NCBI GenBank assembly: GCA_028696455.1
Contig: JAQVGZ010000001.1
Span: 1 to 64,000 of the forward strand
DNA: 64,000 nucleotides
Direction: 5' to 3'
Source of the DNA: Desulfotomaculaceae bacterium
GTDB taxonomy: Bacteria > Bacillota > Desulfotomaculia > Desulfotomaculales > Pelotomaculaceae
The notes beneath the pieces are model-generated. The model was not told the DNA's origin. It made no database searches and saw nothing but the letters and a program-made list of their open reading frames with translations. The translations under genes and the position numbers were made by a program. Below, in pieces: positions 1-10,300 of the stretch (position 1 is the stretch's first letter; each line of letters opens with the position of its first letter).

Positions 1-798
1 AACCAACAGCTTCATATGCATGCTTTCTGCCATTTCAGGTTCTTCCTTTATTACCTGCCGCATCCAGTCGATTACCAGATCGGCCAGGAAGCTTATCTCA
101 ACGGTTTCTTCAATGACCAGCCAGTTTACCGGTTGCAAATTACCTGCAGTTGGAGCAAAGCTTGCTGTATTGATAATACCGGACAAAGTTTTTCGATCTA
201 CCGGTTGGGTTTTGTAAGCACGAATAGATCTTCTGGCGGTCAGCAAGTGCCTTACTTGCTCAGGGGAAGGCAAAAGGTGGGTGTTTACCGGAGCGCACTC
301 CTCGGGTTTCATTGTTTGCAGGGAAATGGGACCGTAAAAAAGTGTTCCATCAGTTGCGACACTTAGCTTGCCTGGCTTTAATGTTTTTAGGGAAATGGCT
401 CCGGAAGGGCAAATGGTAACACAATGTCCGCAGTGGATACATAGTTCTTCTGCTTTTTCAATTGGTGTGGGCAGTTTATCCTTTTTATTAAAAGTAATTA
501 GTTGCAACGGGCATACCGCTGCGCAAATGCCCTCGCGCCTGCACTTTTGTAAATCAACTGTAAACAGGTTATTTGTTCTTCTTTCCTCTTCGTTCTTAAT
601 TATATTTAGGGAGATGGCCTGATTGGGGCAGGATGCAACGCAGCGTTCACATTTAAGACATTGTTTTTCTGCTCCTGCGACCCAGTGGGGCAGTTTATCT
701 TTTTCACTTATAGTGATTAGTCTCAACGGGCATGACGCCGCACATAACCCAGTATGCTTGCATTTTTGCGGGTCAACTTTAAACTGGGGTCTATACAT
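1..798 (-). CDS. Ferredoxin (4Fe-4S)-nitroreductase fusion protein, partial (runs off the window start)
   Basis: Minus-strand reading from ATG at 798 (upstream ggagaaaaaag) gives MYRPQFKVDPQKCKHTGLCAASCPLRLITISEKDKLPHWVAGAEKQCLKCERCVASCPNQAISL..., with four CxxxCP/CxxCxxxCP-type clusters, then RRSIRAYKTQPVDRKTLSGIINTASFAPTAGNLQPVNWLVI (nitroreductase-like). Missing from the ORF track because it has no stop inside the window. Confidence 0.85.
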   Translation of the reverse strand, partial: MYRPQFKVDPQKCKHTGLCAASCPLRLITISEKDKLPHWVAGAEKQCLKCERCVASCPNQAISLNIIKNEEERRTNNLFTVDLQKCRREGICAAVCPLQLITFNKKDKLPTPIEKAEELCIHCGHCVTICPSGAISLKTLKPGKLSVATDGTLFYGPISLQTMKPEECAPVNTHLLPSPEQVRHLLTARRSIRAYKTQPVDRKTLSGIINTASFAPTAGNLQPVNWLVIEETVEISFLADLVIDWMRQVIKEEPEMAESMHMKLLV

Positions 799-982
799 TC
801 TTTTTTCTCCTTTTTTTAATGCTAAGAAATTCGTTCTTTGACGTTAATCTCCTCTTATTTTAAAATGTATCGCGCTTCTGAAAAGTGCAAAGAAAAGACA
901 GTACTTTTGCAGGAGTTTATGCTTTTATCAAGAAATACTGTTTAATTCTTTGGTAAAGCCAGGATTATATTTTTACAATTCA

Positions 983-1080
983 CTCTCCGAGCCAGCTAAC
1001 CTAAAGCGCAGCAAGCTACGGTTACTGACCAAATGGGTACACTGGGAAACCAGTGCGCCTTCCATTGCGAAAAGGAGAGC
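983..1080 (+). ncRNA. Moco/Tuco riboswitch (Moco RNA motif), copy 1
   Basis: ctctccgagcc...taacctaa...ggttac...gggtacactgggaaaccagtgcgccttccattgcgaaaaggagag; P1 pairing ctctcc/ggagag; located upstream of tupA-like genes. Confidence 0.85.
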
Positions 1081-1209
1081 TGGTTTTGGATTTCTAGAGG
1101 CCAGTTCTGTGTTGTTTTTGCAATGCAGGCCTGGCCTTACCATATTATGAGAAGGAGGTTGAGCAGAGGGAAAAATATGAGTATGAATGTATATTGAAAG
1201 AAAGGGGGA

Positions 1210-2136
1210 TTGAAACAGACCAGTTTCTTTCATTCACGTAAGGGATGTGATAAGAAATTGAACAAGATGTATGCCCGGTTTTTCTTTTTGACAGTTTTGC
1301 TGCTCTTGGCTGCGGTTTTAATCGCCGGATGTTCGGACAAAAACAGCGCTTCACAAGAGAGCAGCAAACAAATCCTGCTCGCCAGCACTATCGGGCCCAT
1401 CGACGCCGGAATCGTCTCCGCTCTTGAGGATAAATTTGAACAGAAGACCGGAATCAGGGTCAGGCACGTGGGCGCTGGAACCGGGGAAGCGCTAAAAATG
1501 AGCCAGAGCGGTAATTTTGACCTGGTAATGGTACACGCTAAAGCGCTGGAGGAAAAGTTCGTGGCTGACGGATACGGCACAGAGCGGATTGACCTGATGT
1601 ATAATGACTTTGTGATCATCGGTCCGGAAGTTGACCCCGCCCAAATTAGGGGTATGAAAACTTCTGCCGAGGCCTTGAAAAGAATCATGGACACCAGGTC
1701 ACTATTTATAAGCCGGGGGGATAATTCCGGCACTAACGTCAAGGAAAAAGAGCTGTGGCAGGCGGCAGGGCTGACCCCACAGGGCGACTGGTACAAAATA
1801 TATGAAAAAGGCGCGGAAGGGAATGTCAAGACCCTTAAGTACACCGATGATCAAAAGGGCTATACCATTATCGACAGGGCTACGTACCTGACCTTGAAGG
1901 ACCAGATTGCCTTAAAAGTTCTGGTTGAAAAAGACGAATCAATGCTTAATTATATCAGCCTGATCCCCGTTAACCCGGCGAAATTCCCACAGGTAAAAAA
2001 CGACCTGACCAGGCAGTTTGTTGACTTCTGTACCTCAACTGAAGGACAGACTTTAATTAGGGATTTTGGGAAGGATAAATATGGCGAGCCGCTGTTTTTC
2101 CCTAATTCTCCTGCCGGGAGAAACCTGTCTAAATAA
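1210..2136 (+). CDS. Tungstate/molybdate ABC transporter substrate-binding lipoprotein (TupA-like), paralog 1
   Basis: Lipobox VLIAGCSDK; ILLASTIGPIDAGIVSALEDKFEQKTGIRVRHVGAGTGEAL...SRGDNSGTNVKEKELW typical of TupA. True start may be further downstream (about 1258-1267). Confidence 0.85.
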   Translation: MKQTSFFHSRKGCDKKLNKMYARFFFLTVLLLLAAVLIAGCSDKNSASQESSKQILLASTIGPIDAGIVSALEDKFEQKTGIRVRHVGAGTGEALKMSQSGNFDLVMVHAKALEEKFVADGYGTERIDLMYNDFVIIGPEVDPAQIRGMKTSAEALKRIMDTRSLFISRGDNSGTNVKEKELWQAAGLTPQGDWYKIYEKGAEGNVKTLKYTDDQKGYTIIDRATYLTLKDQIALKVLVEKDESMLNYISLIPVNPAKFPQVKNDLTRQFVDFCTSTEGQTLIRDFGKDKYGEPLFFPNSPAGRNLSK

Positions 2137-2180
2137 AATCTTAACTTGACGGCTGATTATATAATAGTAGGAGGTAAATC

Positions 2181-3044
2181 ATGAAAAGTAGAGCGAAATA
2201 TTTAGTAACTGCGGCTTTACTGGCGCTACTGGCATCCCTTGTCCTGGCCGGCTGTAGCCCTGCGCCCCAGGAAGAGCAAAACAAAGAGATCATCCTGGCC
2301 ACTACCACCAGCACCCAGGATAGCGGACTTTTAGATTATATATTGCCCAAATTTGAGGAAAAAACAGGGTATACGGTAAAGCCGATTGCTGTTGGCACCG
2401 GCGCGGCCCTGGCGATGGGGGAAAAAGGTGAGGCTGACGTCCTCTTAGTTCATGCCCCCGCGGATGAAAAGAAACTTGTCGACAGCGGCGCAGCTATTAA
2501 TTACCAGCTGGTGATGCACAATGACTTTATCGTGATTGGCCCTACTGCTGACCCGGCGAATGTAAAAGGTAGCCAGGCCGTGGATGCCTTCAAAAAAATA
2601 GCAACTGCCAAAGCCATCTTCGTTTCCCGTGGGGATGAGTCGGGTACGCATAAAAAAGAAAAAGAAATATGGAAAACTGCAGGAATTACTCCCGAGGGAG
2701 ATTGGTACCACCAAAGCGGTACCGGGATGGGCGCAACTATTAATATAGCCAATGAAAAGCTAGGCTACACCCTGTCCGACAGGGCTACCTACCTGGCCCA
2801 GAAAAAGAATATCAAGATGGAGATATTATCAGAAGGTGACAAGTCCCTTCTTAATGTTTACCACGTAATGCAGGTGAACCCGGACAAATTCACCAAGGTG
2901 AACGAAGCAGGCGGTAAAGCTCTTGTTGAATTCATGGTGGCTCCAGACACCCAGAAGCTAATCGAGGAATTTGGCAAGGATAAGTATGGTGAGCCGTTGT
3001 TTTTCCCTGACGCCGGTAAAAGTGAAGAAGACTTAGGCAAGTAG
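2181..3044 (+). CDS. tupA: Tungstate ABC transporter substrate-binding lipoprotein (TupA)
   Basis: LVLAGCSPAP lipobox; IILATTTSTQDSGLLDYILPKFEEKTGYTVKPIAVGTGAAL; SRGDESGTHKKEKEIWKTAG. Confidence 0.9.
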   Translation: MKSRAKYLVTAALLALLASLVLAGCSPAPQEEQNKEIILATTTSTQDSGLLDYILPKFEEKTGYTVKPIAVGTGAALAMGEKGEADVLLVHAPADEKKLVDSGAAINYQLVMHNDFIVIGPTADPANVKGSQAVDAFKKIATAKAIFVSRGDESGTHKKEKEIWKTAGITPEGDWYHQSGTGMGATINIANEKLGYTLSDRATYLAQKKNIKMEILSEGDKSLLNVYHVMQVNPDKFTKVNEAGGKALVEFMVAPDTQKLIEEFGKDKYGEPLFFPDAGKSEEDLGK

Positions 3045-3097
3045 GGAGGCAAGGCGACATAAGCATGCCGCCATAAGTGTTATAAAAAGAGGTTGCG

Positions 3098-4186
3098 ATG
3101 ACAGATAAAGTTACAGATAAAGTTATTGAAGGAAAAAATATAGCACTGACTATAGGGCGGCAAAATATTTTGGACATTGATTATTTTTCCGTCAGGCAAG
3201 GGGAAACGGTGGCCTTGCTTGGCCCCAATGGATCCGGCAAGAGCACCTTGCTAAAGGTTTTAATGCTGTTGCAGCGCCCCTCTGCCGGCGAACTGTTTTT
3301 CAAGGGGGAAAAAGTGGACTGGAACAGGCCGCTTATTTACCGCCGGCGCATGGCTATGGTTTTTCAGGAACCTCTGTTGCTGGATACCAGCGTCTACAAA
3401 AACGTAGAGGCCGGCTTGAAGATAAGAGGCGTTAGCAAGAATCTAATCCCCCACATAGTCACAACTTGGTTAATAAGGTTGGGCATTGACCATCTGGCCA
3501 GGCGCCCGGTGCGCTTTTTGTCCGGCGGGGAGTCCCAGCGGGTTAGTATCGCCCGCGCGCTAGCGCTGGAGCCGGAGGTGCTTTTTTTGGACGAGCCTTT
3601 TTCGGCCCTGGACGCCCCCACCCGGGTGGCGCTGACCGTGGAACTGGCGGGAATTATTAAGGACACGGGCATTACCGACGTTTTTGTCACCCACGATTAC
3701 AGTGAAATTACCATCATGGCCGAAACTGTGACGGTTTTAGACCGTGGCCGGGTGGTGCAATGCGCCTTTGCCCGGGAGGTCATGGCCAGGCCGGCGAACC
3801 GCACGGTAGCCTCGCTGGTCGGTGTCGAAAACGCCATACCCGGCCTGGTTGTAGACAGATCTGGCTGTGGACTCACCGTGCAGGCCGGCCCGCACCTACT
3901 GCAGGCGCCCGCCGTAACAGATCTAACCAGTGAAAAAGTATATATTTTACTGAGACCAGATGAAGTTAAAGTATCGTCTGGTACCAGCGCCGGAGACAAC
4001 ACAATTAGGGGAACGATCAGTGAACTGTTGCCGCAAGGCTACCAATTTAAGGCAGTGGTAGACTGCGGGTTTTCCCTAAAGGTGATCTTGAGCCCAGACC
4101 AGGTGATCGACGGAGGAGTAACCAAAGGCAGCGAAGTGTTTGTAAGCTTTAGTGCCGGTAAGCTGCATTTGATTGACCGTGTTTGA
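3098..4186 (+). CDS. tupC: Tungstate/molybdate ABC transporter ATP-binding protein with C-terminal TOBE-like domain (TupC-like)
   Basis: Walker A GPNGSGKST, signature LSGGESQRVSIARAL, Walker B VLFLDEPFSALD; C-terminal region with IRGTISELLPQGYQFKAVVDCG. Confidence 0.85.
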   Translation: MTDKVTDKVIEGKNIALTIGRQNILDIDYFSVRQGETVALLGPNGSGKSTLLKVLMLLQRPSAGELFFKGEKVDWNRPLIYRRRMAMVFQEPLLLDTSVYKNVEAGLKIRGVSKNLIPHIVTTWLIRLGIDHLARRPVRFLSGGESQRVSIARALALEPEVLFLDEPFSALDAPTRVALTVELAGIIKDTGITDVFVTHDYSEITIMAETVTVLDRGRVVQCAFAREVMARPANRTVASLVGVENAIPGLVVDRSGCGLTVQAGPHLLQAPAVTDLTSEKVYILLRPDEVKVSSGTSAGDNTIRGTISELLPQGYQFKAVVDCGFSLKVILSPDQVIDGGVTKGSEVFVSFSAGKLHLIDRV

Positions 4187-4314
4187 AACAGTAATAGGTA
4201 AGACAAAAACAACTTTCAAATTGAGCAGTTGATGTGAATCCCTATTTCCATTATTTATTAAATTAGCAGGGCTTTGACCACGCCTTATTCAATCAACTGG
4301 GTAGCTTACACAAC

Positions 4315-4345
4315 GATTGAACTGGCGAATTTCGCCAGTTCAATC
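4315..4345. terminator. Bidirectional terminator-like inverted repeat between convergent genes
   Basis: gattgaactggcgaatttcgccagttcaatc, perfect inverted repeat. Confidence 0.75.
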
Positions 4346-4369
4346 ATTAATCAGTACTCCCTTCCAAAC

Positions 4370-5539
4370 TCAGAACTTTAAAATCTTCCTTTTTTGCAAC
4401 TCCTGTACGGCCAGCCCGGCCACAAATCCCGCACCTATATTCCAAATGGAAAAACCGGCTGTCACCATAAAAGTAAAATAACAGGTTTTCTCTTTTTCTA
4501 TATCCCTGGTAGAGACCGCCAGTTCTAGGCCGGCGATAAATAAGATTACCCCTAATATTGAAGCGGGAAATATCTTAAAGATCAAAACAACTGAATTGCT
4601 AAAGAAAAGGGCAGTAACTAGCAATAGTGTCCCCAGGATGATCAGCGCCCCACCGGTCCGGGCGCCGAAGCGGATATGGCCCGCCATGCCGCCTGCACCG
4701 TGACAGACGGGGATCCCACCGAATAATGGAGAGACCAAGTTTAGCAAGCCAAGCGAGGTGGCTATTTTTTTTTCTGTTACAGGGCGCTCCGGAAATAATC
4801 GATTATTTTCCTCAACTGTAGCGATTACAGAGTTGCCCAAAGTTAGCGGTGCCTGGGGGATGCCCAAAATAAGAGCACCCGTGATGAATTCAGTCCAGGT
4901 AATCTGTCCCAGGGTAAAATTCGGCAGACTTAAATGCCAGCGGATTGCGGATAACTCATGACCTAGACCCGGGTCCCGCAGCAGAGCTATGGTCACCCCG
5001 AAGATGACTAAGATGAACATTACCGGAAAACGCTTATTGTTTAGCAGGGTAAAAGCGATGACCAGTGCGATTACAGCTAAAATAAAATCCGGCCGCATCA
5101 TCCGGATGCCCTCCATCATAAACAATAAGCCCAGCCCCATGACAATTCCCTTGCTTACAGGCTTGGTGATTATTTTGGAAATGATTTTTAAAGTACCGGT
5201 CAGCCCTAAAGCCAGCCAGAGCAGTCCGGTAAAAATGCCTGCGCCCCAAACCATGCCGGGAGTAATTGTTGCCGCCTGGGCAATGGCAGCCCCGCCAATG
5301 GCTTTCATAGGCTGAACCGATATCGGTGTTCGGTAATATAATCCTGATCCGATCATTAACATACCGAACATAAACAGTACGCCCTGGGGGTCCATATGCA
5401 TGATCGTGATATAACCCGTGACAAAAGGAATAAGTGTACCCAGATCGCCAAAAGCGCCCGCCCATTCAAAACGATCAAAACGGTTGCCAAGGAGGTGGGC
5501 TTGATTAGTATTAGATTTTGTTTCTGATGTGACTAGCAT
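4370..5539 (-). CDS. MOT1/SulP-like molybdate transporter
   Basis: FEWAGAFGDLGTLIPFVTGYI...PISVQPMKAIGGAAIA...IPQAPLTLGNSVIAT...FGGIPVCHGAGGMAGH, typical of the MFS_MOT1 family. Confidence 0.85.
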   Translation of the reverse strand: MLVTSETKSNTNQAHLLGNRFDRFEWAGAFGDLGTLIPFVTGYITIMHMDPQGVLFMFGMLMIGSGLYYRTPISVQPMKAIGGAAIAQAATITPGMVWGAGIFTGLLWLALGLTGTLKIISKIITKPVSKGIVMGLGLLFMMEGIRMMRPDFILAVIALVIAFTLLNNKRFPVMFILVIFGVTIALLRDPGLGHELSAIRWHLSLPNFTLGQITWTEFITGALILGIPQAPLTLGNSVIATVEENNRLFPERPVTEKKIATSLGLLNLVSPLFGGIPVCHGAGGMAGHIRFGARTGGALIILGTLLLVTALFFSNSVVLIFKIFPASILGVILFIAGLELAVSTRDIEKEKTCYFTFMVTAGFSIWNIGAGFVAGLAVQELQKRKILKF

Positions 5540-5775
5540 TTATTAATCAACTCATTTAATAGTAGAATAATTGACTAAGTACTATGATTATACATTTACC
5601 GCCTGTCTTTGCCATAAATATTTATAAATATTTTTAGAAAAAATACTTCCACTTTCGTCCTGATAGCCGACAAGATGAACAATATTTATAAAAGATATGT
5701 TCAAATGGCATCAACCAGCAAGTGTATAAATGACTGCTATAAATACCATATTATATAAAAAAGGGGGGCTTGACT

Positions 5776-5979
5776 ATGGAATTGAGTGCACGAAATCAAT
5801 TAAAGGGGCGAATTAAAGATATCAAGTCAAATGACGTCAATGCCGAGGTAATCATTGATGTAGGCGGTCAGGAAATGTGTTCAACCATTACCACCGGATC
5901 AATTCAAAGGTTAGGTTTAAAAGTGGGTGATGAGGTTGCCGCTCTTGTGAAAGCAAGTTCGGTGATGATCATGAAGTGA
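5776..5979 (+). CDS. mop: Molbindin (single Mop domain molybdate/tungstate-binding protein)
   Basis: MELSARNQLKGRIKDIKSNDVNAEVIIDVGGQEMCSTITTGSIQRLGLKVGDEVAALVKASSVMIMK. Confidence 0.93.
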   Translation: MELSARNQLKGRIKDIKSNDVNAEVIIDVGGQEMCSTITTGSIQRLGLKVGDEVAALVKASSVMIMK

Positions 5980-5980
5980 T

Positions 5981-6022
5981 TAAGAAGCCCGACATTACAT
6001 ATAATGTAATGTCGGGCTTCTT
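5981..6022 (+). terminator. Intrinsic terminator-like hairpin after mop
   Basis: taagaagcccgacattacat/atgtaatgtcgggcttctta inverted repeat. Confidence 0.8.
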
Positions 6023-6104
6023 ACCTTATTTAGAGATTAATTTTCTTTAATTAGAGGAATTTTAGTATTTATGTAGAAACAAGAATCTAAACCAAAGTAT
6101 AGTA

Positions 6105-6200
6105 AAATTCCTAAACGGCCAGCCTAAGCTATAGGTATGGTTGCCCGTTCGCTAGGGTACTCCGGGAAACTGGTGCGCCTCCCATTGTGGAAAGGAGTTT
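6105..6200 (+). ncRNA. Moco/Tuco riboswitch, copy 2 (first of tandem pair)
   Basis: aattcctaaacggcc...ggtatggttgcccgttcgctagggtactccgggaaactggtgcgcctcccattgtggaaaggagtt; 5' segment diverges from the ctccgagcc form but P1 can still pair. Confidence 0.75.
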
Positions 6201-6220
6201 TGGCTTTATAATTGTGATGT

Positions 6221-6260
6221 AAAGCTTTGACCCTGGCTGCGACTGGGGCAAAGCTTTTTT
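6221..6260 (+). terminator. Intrinsic terminator of riboswitch copy 2
   Basis: aaagctttgaccc...ggggcaaagctttttt. Confidence 0.8.
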
Positions 6261-6268
6261 ATATATTA

Positions 6269-6357
6269 TTCTCTCCGAGCCTTGCAGCCTATAGTGGTTG
6301 CCGGCCGTTAGGGTACATGGGGAAAACCGGTGTGCCTTCCAAAGTGAAAAGGTGAGT
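6269..6357 (+). ncRNA. Moco/Tuco riboswitch, copy 3 (second of tandem pair)
   Basis: ttctctccgagccttgcagcctatagtggttgccggccgttagggtacatggggaaaaccggtgtgccttccaaagtgaaaaggtgag. Confidence 0.8.
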
Positions 6358-6444
6358 AGGAATTGGCGACAATGCCGGGCTGGCTTGCATTTTCACAAAG
6401 CTTACCTGGCATTAGATTTGAAAGAGGCAAATGAAGGATAGCCA

Positions 6445-7011
6445 ATGCTACACAAAATGCTTGATAAGTTTTCCGTTTTCGATTTAATAATCATCGCGAT
6501 GATTTCAGCCCTGGGCGTGGCCAGTAAACCGCTTATAGTACCTCTTTGCCATATTATCACCGGGCCGCTGTTGATTCCCGGCGGGGTGGTGGCAGGTGGT
6601 TTTTACATGTTGTGGCTTGTCCTCGGGGCGGGAATTGTAAGTAAAACGGGAGCAGCCATTATGATTGGGGTTGTGCAGGCGTTAATGGTCTTCGGTTCGG
6701 GGATTTTTGGCTCGCACGGGGCGATGACTCTGCTTAGCTACACCTTACCCGGTCTTGCTGTTGATCTGCTGCTTTACCTGATGGGACATAATGTATGCTG
6801 TCTGCTTTGTGCTTTTCTGGCAGGTCTTGTTGCCAATATCTCAGGCTCGGCCTTAGTAAATATAATTTATTTCCGGCTGCCTTTTGTACCCTTGGTACTT
6901 GCTTTAACGGTGGCAGCTTTATCTGGTGGACTGGGTGGTATTATCGCTTATAAAGTATTGCAACTGGTTAATAAGCATAAGGGCTGGGGGAGTGGTTATT
7001 TTGGCGATTAA
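6445..7011 (+). CDS. ECF transporter S-component (substrate-specificity membrane protein)
   Basis: Small hydrophobic protein DLIIIAMISALGVASKPLIVPLCHIITGPLLIPGGVVAGGFYMLWLVLGAGI..., ECF S-component-like; preceded by tandem Moco riboswitches. Confidence 0.75.
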   Translation: MLHKMLDKFSVFDLIIIAMISALGVASKPLIVPLCHIITGPLLIPGGVVAGGFYMLWLVLGAGIVSKTGAAIMIGVVQALMVFGSGIFGSHGAMTLLSYTLPGLAVDLLLYLMGHNVCCLLCAFLAGLVANISGSALVNIIYFRLPFVPLVLALTVAALSGGLGGIIAYKVLQLVNKHKGWGSGYFGD

Positions 7012-7320
7012 AAGGCAGTGATTTTAATTTGGCCAGCTGACAAATATAGCTGGAAATCCATTATATTATTACAGGCTGACAAGCAGAACGTGGACAAACT
7101 AGCAATGGAAGAGGGCTTCCTATTTGTAACAATTATTTAGTTGCGGAGTGGTTGTACTTCCCTATCCTATGAGGATTATGCTGGAAAAACCCAAATTGTA
7201 AACACTTTTTGATTCTCAAAGAGCGATTGATAATTTTGTTAGAAGTGCTCATCCCTTAATTTATGGGGCTTGGGACTCTCGAATTAAAGCTAGGTTAATT
7301 TTAGACGAGGAGTGTATTCA

Positions 7321-10300
7321 ATGCGGATACGAAGCAAATGGGTCTTTAATACCTTAATGACCTTTTTCAGCGTGCTACTGCTAGTCGGTTCGGTTACCTT
7401 GCTCGCACCCACGGCCGCCCTGGCTATCGGGGACGACTTGATAATATCGGGACCCGGGTTGAATAGCACTGACCCTGTAACCATTACCCAAGACCAACTC
7501 CGGGGTAATCAGACATTATTAGACGGGACTACTTTACAGCAACAAGATGTAATCTACAGCACTATCAACACCTGGCCCACCAAGAGCTGGTACAGGGGGC
7601 AGGGCGTTAAGCTGACCGACCTGCTTGAGGCAGCCGGGGGAATCAAACCGGAGGCTACACAGATTAAATTTACCTCTAGAGATGGTTTTTCAGCGACCTT
7701 TACGGTGGATGAAATATTAAAAGCTCCCCGGTATCGTTTCCCTAACTTCATGAGCACCGGCCTACCCGGCCATCTCCCCGGTGACCCGTCGGGTAAAGAA
7801 TTAGTAGATACCATCATCGCTTACAGGAGCTTCTATGCCCAAAGTTATGATGATATCCTGGATGTGGAAAACTTTAACCGCTCGGATGCCAATCATCTGC
7901 TGTATGGTCAGCGGGCGGTAACCCAGCAGACCAATGCCAGGTTCGCCAAATATGTAAAACAAATCGAGGTGCTTACCGATCCTGCGGCCAAATGGGACAA
8001 TCCCACGATTACTCCGGCGCCTGGTGTGGTACCCGCAGGGACTATGGTTGAAATGCACAGTCCCTTCGACGATGAAGATAAGGTTCACTATACCCTGGAC
8101 GACAGCGTTCCGACCATAGAAAGCCCCATGTACAACTGGATTGCCAAACGGTGGTGGTCTTCAAGATCAGAAGAATTGGACGAAATTAACCACAAAATCG
8201 GTCCTATTAATAGCGACACCATCATCAAAGCCGTTGTCATCGGTCCCGGCCGGTTGGACAGCGACATAGTAACTTTTTCCTACCAGGTACCTGACCCTCC
8301 TGCTTTGACAGCTGATGTTTCAGATAATATAGTAGGGCAGCCGGTGGAGCTCACCTTTACAGACGATGCGGACTGGCGGGCGGCCATCACTAGCGTGAGC
8401 GTAGACGGCGCAGATCTGGTTGACGGTGAATATACGATTTCTGATGGTAAGATTACCATATCCGCAGATGTATTTACTGAAGCTAAAGATTACACTGTTG
8501 TAGTTAAGGCAACCGGGTACGAGGATGCTTGTGTGATGCAGACCATAAGATCAGGATTGCATGCTCCTCCGTCGTTGACGGTTGATGCCCTGGACAACGT
8601 AGTGGGGCAGCCGGTGGAGCTTACCTATACTGATGATGCGGCCTGGCGGGCGGCCATCACCGGCGTGAGCGTGGACGGCACGGACCTGATTGACGGCGAA
8701 TATACGATTTCTGATGGTAAGATTACCATTGCCGCAGATGTATTTACAGAAGCTAAAGATTACACTGTAGTGGTTAAGGCAACCGGGTACGATGACGTCA
8801 GTGTAACGCAGACAATAAGATCAGGATTGCATACTCCCCCGTCGTTGACGGTTGATGCCCTGGACAATGTAGTGGGGCAGCCAGTGGAGTTTACCTTTAG
8901 CGATGATGCGGCCTGGCGTGCGGCCATCACCGGCGTGAGCGTGGACGGCACGGACCTGGTTGACGGCAAATATACGATTTCTGATGGTAAGATTACCATT
9001 GCCGCAGATGTATTTACAGAAGCTAAAGATTACACTGTTGTGGTTAAGGCAACCGGGTATGATGAAGCCTGTGTGACGCAGACAATTAAGGATAAGACGG
9101 GTAATGGCGGCGGTCCAGTCGATCCTGACGAAAAGGTGATCCTGACAATCACAGGGGACGGGGTGCAGACTGAAAAGACATATACGTTGACCCAACTGCA
9201 GGCAATGAAGCAATATCAGCTGGATTACACCGCAATCAACACCTGGCCCAGCAAGAAATGGTATGTAGGGAAAGGTGTTAGCTTGAGAGAACTGCTCAAT
9301 GAGGCAGGGATGAAAAGCAGCGCCAGGCTGATTACATTTACTGCACGCGACGGCTTCAAAAGGACTCTTACGGTACAGGAGTTGCTTAACGACAGCAGGT
9401 ATCGTTTTCCTAACTTTATGGGTGGTGGCTCACATGATGGTGACGGGCATGTACCCGGTTCTTCCGCAGGCAAGGAAAAGGTAGAGCCTATACTCGGACT
9501 GGAAAGCGCTGAAGGAACGCGCGATCCCAGCTATATGAACAGCCTGAATGCCATCCTGCTGATGCTGGGGCAGCGGGCTGTCACCGAACAGACTGGTGAA
9601 TTGTTTGTTAAGAATCTAATAGAAATTGAGGTTTCGACCGAAGCGCCGGACAAGTGGGATAAGCCGGAAGCGGAGCCGGACAGCGGCGAGGTAGCCCCGG
9701 GGACGCTGGTAAAACTGAGCAGTGTGTACAACGATGCTGATAAAATCTATTACACAACGGATGGCAGCAATCCGACCATGGACAGTCCGATGTATAACTG
9801 GATTGCTAGCCGGTGGTGGTCGGCGCGGGCGGATGTTCTGGATAGCATCAATCACCCGATTGAAATTACCAAGGACACCACTATTAAAGCCAAAGTAATC
9901 GGTCCTGGGCGAAGAGACAGCGAGGTCGTTACCTTTACCTACAAAGTGAAGGAAGACCCGATTGAAAGCAGTAAGGTTTCATCCAGTCAAGGAGGCAAAG
10001 TGGAGCACGGCGAAGCCGTCATTGAAATACCGTCTGGAGCGCTGAAAAAAGCTAATGCAGAGCTCGGCATTCAAAAAGTAACCAACCCGCCTGCCGTACC
10101 TTCAGGTTTTAAACTGTTGAGCAGCGTTTATGAGTTCATTGTGGACGGCGAGAAGAGCTACAGCTTTGCCAAGAGCGTGACCATCAAGCTAAGCTTCGAT
10201 CCCAACGCTGTAGATGAGGGTGAGACTCCGTCCATCTACTACTATGACGAAAATCTGGAACACTGGGTGAACATCGGAGGTGAAGTATCCGGTAATACCG

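Noticed and set aside
368-841. Plus-strand ORFs of 84 and 72 aa in the ORF track
   Set aside because: They are antisense to the minus-strand ferredoxin-nitroreductase gene, which has clear 4Fe-4S motifs.
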